Source: Arthrobacter sp. (GTDB lineage: Bacteria; Actinomycetota; Actinomycetes; Actinomycetales; Micrococcaceae). Taken from it: a DNA stretch of 8,149 nucleotides. Shown here one piece after another: positions 1 through 5,223 of this stretch (position 1 is the first letter of the stretch; the number at the start of each line of letters is the position of its first letter). The notes under the pieces are model-generated. The model made no database searches. It was given only the letters and a program-made list of their open reading frames with translations, and was not told where the DNA came from. The stretch covers positions 1-8,149 of the forward strand of contig JAGLBH010000055.1 in the NCBI GenBank assembly GCA_018260285.1, written 5' to 3'. A program made the position numbers and the translations under genes.

Positions 1-38
1 TCTTACGGGGGTTGTTGCGCCGACCCTCTGACACCGCC

Positions 39-75
39 GCGCTCAAAACGCCGCTTTCTCTCGGCTGAAGGGGAG
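39..75. repeat. Half copy of the palindromic repeat at 1247-1312
   Basis: These 37 bases match 1278-1314 at 32 positions in the same orientation with no gaps. The shared blocks are GCGCTCA, AACGCCGC, TCTCTCGGCTGA and GGGAG. The match covers only the right half of the palindrome at the 3' end of the downstream gene; the bases to the left of 39 do not complete the dyad. Together the two copies form direct repeats 1,239 bp apart that bracket the whole AbiEi/DUF559-like gene. Origin is unknown: it may be what remains after insertion or exchange of a cassette, or a separate member of a dispersed repeat family. Confidence 0.75.
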
Positions 76-127
76 GACATGTGAGCGAGCGGCCTGGAGC
101 TGGGCCCGGGGCTGGGTGGTGACTGCG

Positions 128-174
128 ACGTCGTCGCCCTGTGGACAGCAGAAAGAAACGACGACGTTGTCCAC
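128..174 (+). repeat. Two interleaved inverted repeats in the leader of the first gene
   Basis: ACGTCGTCG at 128-136 is complementary to CGACGACGT at 159-167, and GTGGACA at 141-147 is complementary to TGTCCAC at 168-174. The order A-B-A'-B' means the two hairpins interleave. With only 4 nt between A and B they probably cannot form together, so they would be alternatives. The region lies upstream of the preferred start at 228. It has weak third-position G/C preference, which argues that it is not coding. Whether the pairing matters is unknown; the arms are short and partly simple CGA/CGT repeats. Confidence 0.35.
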
Positions 175-227
175 GAATCGAAGACAAGCCCATCGGGATG
201 CGGGCGATTTCTCGTTCAATGGGGTCT

Positions 228-1277
228 ATGGTCAAGACGCCGAGGAACATAGAGAGGCTGCCGATCATAGCCACTCCAGCAATGGCGGCAGATGCAGAAG
301 CAGCCGAGTTCAGATCACGCAGGCCCGGGTTCACGCGCGAGTGCCGAGGCATCTGGGTGCAGACAGAGACGTATAGAGCCGGCGGGTCGCTCAACGGGGC
401 AACACAGGAGGATGCTCTCAAGGAACTGGTCGCTTTCGCCTGGGCTGCCTTGGAGGATCTGCCAGAATCGGCGCTGACCCACTCGTCGGCAGCCGCGCTC
501 TGGGGGATGCCCGGCGGAGATTTCCAAGCTCGTCCGCTTCATCTCTGGCGCCCTGCCCATAAGGCGTCCTCATTGAAGGGCCCGCTCAAGGTCTGGCATA
601 CAGCCGCCGGGCCCGGGGACATCGTGAATCACCCCGCCACGGGTCTGCCCGTCACCAGTCGGCGCTTGACTCTTCTCATTGCCTCCCGCACCTGGCCGCT
701 CGACACCGTGGTGGCAGCGATCGACTGGATGGTCAGGCACCCACGCCCCTCTTTCGAACAGCGCAGCGACCCATACGACACGCTTGAGGGGATCTCCGCG
801 TGGCTTGTATCCCTCGGACGCCGGCAGGGAGCGCCCCGAGTGAGGGAGGCGCTGTCGCTGGCTCGCGTCGGCTCAGACTCGCCCATGGAGACGGCACTTC
901 GGCTGGCCCTCCAGCGGCACGGGCTGCCGGAGCCGGTCTGCAACGGCTTGTTTCCGCTGGCCGGTCCGGATGCATGTCCATCCGGTTCAGAGCTGTTCGG
1001 ACCACTGTGCTTTCAGCCGGATCTGGCATACCCGGCCTGGCGGGTCGCCGTCGAATACCAAGGCAGCACCCACGCCTCTGCGGCCTCGATGAGGCGGGAT
1101 ATCACCAAGAAGCATCAGATGGAACAGGCTGGCTGGGCCGTGGTGCAGATCCACTCAGGCCACATGGCTGAGGGAGCAGCTCGCGCCGCTGACCTGGTGA
1201 GAGCCGCTTTGCGCAGACAGGGCTGGCCCGGGCCCGGCTCTCCCCGCCTGCTCAGCCGAGAGAACGCGGCGTTCTGA
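228..1277 (+). CDS. AbiEi-antitoxin-like protein with C-terminal DUF559 nuclease-like domain
   Basis: From the chosen ATG this is 349 residues. Residues about 10-45 contain a motif ending FTRECRGIWV. This resembles the end of the N-terminal domain of AbiEi-type antitoxins. The middle part has the VTSRRLTLLIA and DWMVR segments typical of these proteins. The motif SPMETALRL (about 218-226) leads into a DUF559 domain related to Vsr-like PD-(D/E)xK nucleases, with Asp265 (QPDLAYP), Glu276 (VEYQG), His282 and Asp291. These residues look intact, so catalysis is possible but not shown. An in-frame GTG at 141 and ATGs at 198 and 219 are alternatives. I prefer 228 because third-position G/C rises there and the family-like N-terminus begins there, although no good ribosome site is visible. 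No AbiEii-type toxin gene is adjacent. The last codons lie inside a palindrome. Codon use is less biased than in trpEG or pdxK, which fits an accessory gene. Confidence 0.72.
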   Translation: MVKTPRNIERLPIIATPAMAADAEAAEFRSRRPGFTRECRGIWVQTETYRAGGSLNGATQEDALKELVAFAWAALEDLPESALTHSSAAALWGMPGGDFQARPLHLWRPAHKASSLKGPLKVWHTAAGPGDIVNHPATGLPVTSRRLTLLIASRTWPLDTVVAAIDWMVRHPRPSFEQRSDPYDTLEGISAWLVSLGRRQGAPRVREALSLARVGSDSPMETALRLALQRHGLPEPVCNGLFPLAGPDACPSGSELFGPLCFQPDLAYPAWRVAVEYQGSTHASAASMRRDITKKHQMEQAGWAVVQIHSGHMAEGAARAADLVRAALRRQGWPGPGSPRLLSRENAAF

Positions 1278-1312
1278 GCGCTCACAACGCCGCGATCTCT
1301 CGGCTGAGCGGG
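1247..1312. repeat. 66-bp near-perfect palindrome across the stop codon, possible bidirectional terminator
   Basis: The dyad is centred between 1279 and 1280. Of 33 opposed positions, 30 are Watson-Crick pairs and one is G-T; only 1264/1295 (A-A) and 1274/1285 (C-C) mismatch. It covers the last codons and the TGA (1275-1277) of the AbiEi/DUF559-like gene and ends 12 bp before the stop of the convergent trpG-like gene. As RNA it would form a very stable hairpin on either strand, so a role as shared terminator is plausible. Neither side has a T-run, however, so it is not a textbook intrinsic terminator. The right half recurs at 39-75, which points to a repeat element rather than a simple terminator. 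Confidence 0.8.
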
Positions 1313-1323
1313 AGAGCTGCCCC

Positions 1324-1896
1324 TCAGGCGTAGGTCTGGTAGAAGGCCTTGAAGAAGTTGAGCCCCTCGTCCGTGGTGATGGACTCCGGGTGGAACTGCA
1401 CGGCCTCGATGGGCAGGCTCGTGTGGCGCACGCCCATGATGTAGTCGTCGTCCCGCGAGCGCGCCGTCACCTCGAGCTCCTCCGGCAGGGTCGCGTCCTC
1501 GATGATGAGCGAGTGGTATCGCGTCACCACCTGGTCCTCGGGAGAGAGGGCGAACATCCCCTTGCCGTCGTGCGTCACCGTGGACGTGCGGCCGTGCATG
1601 ATGTGCGACGCCGGGGACACCGTGGCCCCGAACCGGCAGCCGATGGCCTGCAGCCCGAGGCACACGCCCATGATCGGAATCCTGCCCTCGAACGCCTTGA
1701 TGAGCTCCACGTGGCCGGAGTCCAGCGGGTGGCCGGGGCCGGGGCCGAGCACGAGCACGTCAGGCTGCATCTCGGCGACCCGCTCGGGGTTGTCCGGGTG
1801 GGATCGCACCACCACGGGGTTGGCCCCGATGCCGGAGAGGTACTGCTCGATCACATGCGTGAAGCTGTCGAACGGGTCAATCAGGACGGTTTTCAC
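1324..1896 (-). CDS. trpG: Anthranilate synthase component II (class I glutamine amidotransferase)
   Basis: This cytosolic subunit hydrolyses glutamine and passes ammonia to the chorismate-binding subunit encoded just upstream. The 190-residue length is normal for TrpG/PabA. Visible motifs are GPGPGHP (51-57), the nucleophile Cys79 in GVCLGLQAI, HGRT (101-104), RYHSL (126-130), and His169 and Glu171 in QFHPES, giving a complete Cys-His-Glu triad. The GTG start at 1896 is well fixed. It overlaps the stop of component I as GTGA and has GGAAGGA six bases upstream. A longer reading frame reaches 1959, but that extension lies inside trpE and looks like a shadow. TrpG and PabA cannot be separated on sequence alone; the partner's active site favours anthranilate. 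Some organisms share one such subunit between tryptophan and folate synthesis. Confidence 0.9.
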   Translation of the reverse strand: MKTVLIDPFDSFTHVIEQYLSGIGANPVVVRSHPDNPERVAEMQPDVLVLGPGPGHPLDSGHVELIKAFEGRIPIMGVCLGLQAIGCRFGATVSPASHIMHGRTSTVTHDGKGMFALSPEDQVVTRYHSLIIEDATLPEELEVTARSRDDDYIMGVRHTSLPIEAVQFHPESITTDEGLNFFKAFYQTYA

Positions 1897-3380
1897 AGGA
1901 TTTCCTTCCCTGTCACGGCCCAATAGGTGGCCCCGAGCTTGGTCAATGTCTCGCGCCACTCGCTGGTGGGCACGGAGTCCGCCACAATGCCGGCGGAGGC
2001 CCGCAGCGTGTAGGAGCCCTCACGGAAGACGGTCATGCGGATGGCCAGGCCGAGAATCGTCCAGCCGCCGAAGCCGATGAGGCCGAACGCCCCGGCGTAG
2101 TACCCGCGGCGGGAGAGCTCGATCGACTCGATGATCTCCATGGCCCGCACCTTGGGGGCGCCCGTCATGGTGCCGGCGGGGAAGCAGGCGCGGATGACGT
2201 CGTACACGTCCGCGTCCTCCCGGATCTCGGAGACCACGTTGGAGACGAGGTGGAACATGTGGGAGTACGTCTCGATGATCATGAGGTCCGGGACCTCGAC
2301 GGTCATCGGCACGGAGACGCGGCCCATGTCATTGCGGCAGAGGTCCACGAGCATGATGTGCTCGGCCCGCTCCTTCGGATCCGCGAGGAGAGCCTCGGTG
2401 GCCTTCTCATTGGCGGGGCCGTCGACGTCGTCGGAGCCCGTCATGGAGCGCCGCGCCGTCCCGGCGATCGGCCGCATGGTGGCCTCCCGCTCCTCGAGTC
2501 GCACGAAGAGCTCCGGGGAGGCGGAGAGCATGATGCGGCCCGCCACGGGGATGAGGCTCATATAGGGCGACGGGTTGCGGTCCCGCAGGCGGCGGTACAC
2601 CTGCACGGGCGAGATCTGGGAGTCCACGGTGATCTCGTGGCCCAGCTGCACCTGGTAGATGTCCCCCACACGGATGTGCTCGAGGCAGCGGTCGGCCAGC
2701 TCGAGGAACTGCTCTTCCGTCATCTCGTCGTGCACGCGGGCGGGCTCCGGCACGGCGGGGTCGTCGGCAGGCGGCGCCCCGGCGTCGTCGATCACGCGGA
2801 CGATCTCCTCCGGGTCGAGGTCCGGCCACTCGGGCGAGGACGCGACGGTCACGGTTCCGGGGCCGCCCTCGGGCGAGCAGGAGACGAGCGCGTGGACGAG
2901 GCTGAAGGCGGCGTCCGGCACGGGGTCGGGGCCGTCGTCGATGATGCGAGGCAGCGTCTCGATGTAGCGGACGGCGTCGTACCCGTAGAAGGCCATGACG
3001 CCGAAGCCGAACTCCTGGGAGGAGCGCGGGAACTCGAAGACGGCGTCGAGCGCGCGCGGCAGGTCCCAGAGGGCCTCGTCGGAGGTGAGGCGATCGTCGC
3101 TCGTGAGGACGCCGGCCGCGGCCAGGGCCGTCCGGGCCGTCTCCACCAGGCCCGCGTGGCCGGTGAAGGAGACCGCGCCGCGGTGGACGGAGACCTCGAG
3201 GAGGCCGGTCAGGCCCATGAGGCTGGCTCGGCGGTCCGCGAGGGGCCCGGAGAGGGACTCCAGGAGGAACACTCGCTCGTCGCCGAACCGCTCGCGCAGC
3301 GCCAGGGTGGCGGAGAGCGGGTCCTCGATCGTGGCCGCGCGTGAATCCAGGCGTACCTCAAGACGGGGAGTTGGGGTCAC
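1893..3380 (-). CDS. trpE: Anthranilate synthase component I
   Basis: This chorismate-utilising enzyme of 495 residues converts chorismate plus ammonia to anthranilate, the first step of tryptophan synthesis. An N-terminal LLES at 39-42 followed by ten residues and Ser53 matches the LLES-x10-S tryptophan-binding motif of feedback-sensitive TrpE. The catalytic domain has PIAGT (304-308), HIMLVDLCRND (341-351), PAGTMTGAPK (401-410), YYAGAFG (427-433) and SAGIVADS (462-469). Alanine in PIAGT is the TrpE form; PabB of the Escherichia coli type has lysine there. LCRND in place of the usual LARND is a mild variant. The start is GTG with GAGGA six bases upstream. A hairpin but no tryptophan-rich leader peptide precedes it. 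The gene is coupled to trpG by a GTGA overlap. PabB or a secondary-metabolism anthranilate synthase remain possible because no other trp genes are adjacent. Confidence 0.88.
   Translation of the reverse strand: MTPTPRLEVRLDSRAATIEDPLSATLALRERFGDERVFLLESLSGPLADRRASLMGLTGLLEVSVHRGAVSFTGHAGLVETARTALAAAGVLTSDDRLTSDEALWDLPRALDAVFEFPRSSQEFGFGVMAFYGYDAVRYIETLPRIIDDGPDPVPDAAFSLVHALVSCSPEGGPGTVTVASSPEWPDLDPEEIVRVIDDAGAPPADDPAVPEPARVHDEMTEEQFLELADRCLEHIRVGDIYQVQLGHEITVDSQISPVQVYRRLRDRNPSPYMSLIPVAGRIMLSASPELFVRLEEREATMRPIAGTARRSMTGSDDVDGPANEKATEALLADPKERAEHIMLVDLCRNDMGRVSVPMTVEVPDLMIIETYSHMFHLVSNVVSEIREDADVYDVIRACFPAGTMTGAPKVRAMEIIESIELSRRGYYAGAFGLIGFGGWTILGLAIRMTVFREGSYTLRASAGIVADSVPTSEWRETLTKLGATYWAVTGKEIL
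1903..1909 (-). promoter_or_regulatory. Ribosome binding site that fixes the trpG start
   Basis: On the minus strand GGAAGGA lies six bases before the GTG at 1896. It sits within the last codons of trpE, and the trpE stop TGA overlaps the GTG as GTGA. This pattern indicates translational coupling, which would help keep the two subunits in equal amounts. Confidence 0.75.
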
Positions 3381-3386
3381 AATCAG

Positions 3387-3391
3387 TCCTC
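3387..3391 (-). promoter_or_regulatory. Ribosome binding site of trpE
   Basis: GAGGA on the minus strand stands six bases before the GTG start at 3380 and supports that start. The TGA at 3390-3392 that closes a 17-codon frame in the leader overlaps this site; that small frame has no ribosome site of its own and is not called as a gene. Confidence 0.65.
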
Positions 3392-3405
3392 AAAGCCGTG
3401 AATGC

Positions 3406-3436
3406 TGGGGTGCCCGGAGCAGCCCGGGCGTACCCA
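3406..3436 (-). promoter_or_regulatory. Hairpin in the trpE leader
   Basis: GCCCGG (3412-3417) pairs with CCGGGC (3424-3429) around a six-base loop. TGGG (3406-3409) can pair with CCCA (3433-3436) beyond a small internal bulge. A TATGCT on the minus strand (3439-3444) could be the -10 box, which would put this hairpin near the 5' end of the trpE mRNA, about 15 bp before the ribosome site. No good -35 is visible. There is no T-run and no run of tryptophan codons, so classical attenuation is not supported. The role is unknown; it could equally be a terminator-like barrier between the divergent genes. Confidence 0.35.
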
Positions 3437-3459
3437 CAAGCATAGGACGAACTGCCCAA

Positions 3460-3478
3460 AACACTCGCTTCGGGTGTT
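3460..3478 (+). promoter_or_regulatory. Short palindrome just before pdxK
   Basis: AACACTC (3460-3466) and GGGTGTT (3472-3478) form a 7-bp dyad with one G-T pair around a five-base loop, ending 10 bp before the pdxK ATG. Its position in the 108-bp divergent trpE-pdxK spacer would suit an operator or a structure limiting access to the start. No regulator is encoded in view, and the pdxK start lacks a clear ribosome site. Evidence for function is positional only. Confidence 0.25.
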
Positions 3479-3488
3479 GAATGGTCCT

Positions 3489-4310
3489 ATGACTGAGACT
3501 TCCGCACTGTCCCCCGCCCACGCCCTGACGATCGCAGGATCCGAGGTCACGGGAGGCGCCGGCGCCCAGGCCGACCTCAAGACGTTCCAGCAGCTCGGCG
3601 TCTTCGGCTCGCTCGCGCTCACCGTGATCGTCTCCTTCGATCCCGCGAACGACTGGGGCCACCGCGTCTTCCCCGTGCCGCAGGACGTGCTCGCCGAGCA
3701 GCTGGAGACCGCCTTCGGGGCGTTCGACTTCGGCGCGGTCAAGATCGGCATGCTCGGCTCCCCCGCGGCGATCGAGACGACGACGACGGCGCTCACCGCC
3801 GCCCGGCCGAAGCGCCTGGTGCTGGACCCGGTGCTCATCTGCAAGGGCCAGGAGCCGGGGCACGCCCTGGACACGGACCAGGCGCTCAAGGCCCAGATCC
3901 TGCCGCTGGCGGACTTCGTGACCCCCAACCACTTCGAATCACTGGCCCTCTCAGGCATGGAGGAGATCACCACCGAGGAGCACCTCGCAGAGGCCGCGCG
4001 CCGGATCTACGACGCCTCGGGGGCCGTGGTCCTCGCCAAGGGCGGCGTGCGCCTCGCCGGGGAGGACGCCGTGGACGTCTTCTACGACGGCGAGCAGCTT
4101 GACGTGCTTCGCGCCCCGAAGGTGGGCAACGTGCCCGTCTCGGGCGCAGGATGCTCGCTGGCCGCCGCGATCACGGCCGAGCTGGCCAAGGGCGCCACGC
4201 CGCACGAGGCTGCTGTGCGGGCCAAGGCCTTCGTCACGGCCGGCATCAGGGGCCGTGTGACGGGGACCCGCCTGCCGTTCGACTCCTTCTGGCAGGGCGC
4301 TGCGGTCTGA
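3489..4310 (+). CDS. pdxK: Pyridoxine/pyridoxal kinase, ThiD-like ribokinase family
   Basis: This 273-residue cytosolic kinase phosphorylates pyridoxal, pyridoxine or pyridoxamine at the 5' position for vitamin B6 salvage. It resembles Bacillus subtilis PdxK throughout: ALTIAGSEVTGGAGAQADLK near the N-terminus, the LTVIVSFDPAN segment (44-54), DPVLICKG (113-120), VTPNHFES (144-151), and the anion-hole motif GAGC (219-222). The DPxxxCKG cysteine (Cys118) and the GAGC cysteine (Cys222) correspond to the cysteine pair of the two-cysteine kinases that handle pyridoxal through a hemithioacetal. Phosphomethylpyrimidine kinases (ThiD) are relatives, but the SFDPAN and CKG features favour PdxK. The ATG at 3489 begins the conserved region; a frame open back to 3402 has no support. 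No clear Shine-Dalgarno precedes it, so a short or leaderless transcript is possible. It is divergent from trpE and 31 bp ahead of the membrane-protein gene. Confidence 0.9.
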   Translation: MTETSALSPAHALTIAGSEVTGGAGAQADLKTFQQLGVFGSLALTVIVSFDPANDWGHRVFPVPQDVLAEQLETAFGAFDFGAVKIGMLGSPAAIETTTTALTAARPKRLVLDPVLICKGQEPGHALDTDQALKAQILPLADFVTPNHFESLALSGMEEITTEEHLAEAARRIYDASGAVVLAKGGVRLAGEDAVDVFYDGEQLDVLRAPKVGNVPVSGAGCSLAAAITAELAKGATPHEAAVRAKAFVTAGIRGRVTGTRLPFDSFWQGAAV

Positions 4311-4341
4311 GACCGCGGCCCCATCATCGAAACAGGACAAC

Positions 4342-5223
4342 ATGAAGAAGATCGCCGTCGCGGCAGGTGTCACCCTGACCTGCTTCCTTGTGGGATTCGC
4401 CGTCTCACCTGGAACTGAGAAACTGGGCGGGGTGCCCGTCGTCGTATGGCAGATCGCGGCGGCATTCGGAATCCAGTGGGCCGTCTATGTGCACAGCCTG
4501 GTGTTCCGCACAGAGAGGTTCTTCGATCTCACCGGGAGCCTCACCTATATCGGCGTCACGCTGTTCGGCATCCTCGCCGCGGAGCACCGCTCCCCCACGG
4601 GGTGGCTTCTCACAGGTCTCGTGGTCCTCTGGGCCGCGCGGCTGGGGGCTTTCCTCTTCCGGAGGATTCTCCGGGCGGGGAAGGATGACCGCTTCGAGCA
4701 GATCCTCCGAGACCCCTCCCGGCTTTTCCTCACATGGACGCTTCAGGGCGTCTGGGTCTCCCTGACTGCTCTGGCTGCGTGGACGGGCATCCAGTCGGCC
4801 GGCCCCGAGATCCATTGGCTCACGTGGCTCGGGGCGCTCGTCTGGCTGGCAGGCTTTGCCTTTGAGGTCATCGCAGACAGGCAGAAGAGCGCTTTCCGCG
4901 CCCGCCCTGAGAACCGCGACGACTTCATCCGCACTGGCCTGTGGGCCTGGTCACGGCACCCGAACTATGCCGGCGAGATTCTCCTCTGGAGCGGCGTCTT
5001 CCTCGCTGCGGCCCCCTCTTTCGCCGGGTGGCAGTGGCTGACGGTGATCTCGCCTCTGTTCGTCGTGCTGCTCCTGATGCGCGTGAGCGGGATTCCCCTG
5101 CTGGAGAAGAAAGCCGATGAACGGTGGGGAGACCGCCCCGAGTATCAGCAGTACGCGTCCTCCACCCCGGTGCTCATCCCCAGACCGCCCCGTCGTCGTC
5201 AGGATCCCGCCGGGGACCTGTAG
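4342..5223 (+). CDS. DUF1295 family membrane protein (steroid 5-alpha-reductase-like)
   Basis: This is a 293-residue protein with roughly eight hydrophobic segments (about 5-21, 32-52, 66-82, 87-107, 132-150, 159-177, 212-228, 234-249), so an integral inner-membrane protein. The family signature is clear: ERFFDLTGSLTYI (58-70), the RFEQILRDPSRLF loop (117-129) and TGLWAWSRHPNYAGE (198-212), the segment shared with steroid 5-alpha-reductases and isoprenylcysteine methyltransferases. The tail after 275 is basic and proline-rich. The substrate of bacterial DUF1295 proteins is not established; lipid or isoprenoid reduction is suggested only by family. The start has AGGA six bases upstream. The 31-bp gap to pdxK without a terminator suggests one transcript, though no shared pathway is evident. 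Its 3' end overlaps the convergent fadD gene by 25 bp. Confidence 0.88.
   Translation: MKKIAVAAGVTLTCFLVGFAVSPGTEKLGGVPVVVWQIAAAFGIQWAVYVHSLVFRTERFFDLTGSLTYIGVTLFGILAAEHRSPTGWLLTGLVVLWAARLGAFLFRRILRAGKDDRFEQILRDPSRLFLTWTLQGVWVSLTALAAWTGIQSAGPEIHWLTWLGALVWLAGFAFEVIADRQKSAFRARPENRDDFIRTGLWAWSRHPNYAGEILLWSGVFLAAAPSFAGWQWLTVISPLFVVLLLMRVSGIPLLEKKADERWGDRPEYQQYASSTPVLIPRPPRRRQDPAGDL

Noticed and set aside
1..31. 3' end of an upstream plus-strand gene with stop at 29-31
   Set aside because: Only nine codons are visible, which is too little to support a gene.
128..174. H-type pseudoknot or known riboswitch
   Set aside because: Four bases cannot bridge the stacked 16-bp helix the pairing would need, and no conserved riboswitch core is recognisable.
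141..227. N-terminal extension of the AbiEi/DUF559-like protein from GTG 141
   Set aside because: No ribosome site, low third-position G/C and a very basic, non-family-like stretch; the ATG at 228 fits better, though 198 stays possible.
2250..3344. Long plus-strand open frame opposite trpE
   Set aside because: Its translation is rich in Arg, Gly, His and Val typical of antisense frames in GC-rich genes, while trpE on the other strand has all family motifs.
3390..3443. 17-codon leader peptide upstream of trpE as a Trp attenuator
   Set aside because: It contains no tryptophan codon, has no ribosome site, and its ATG coincides with the likely -10 box.
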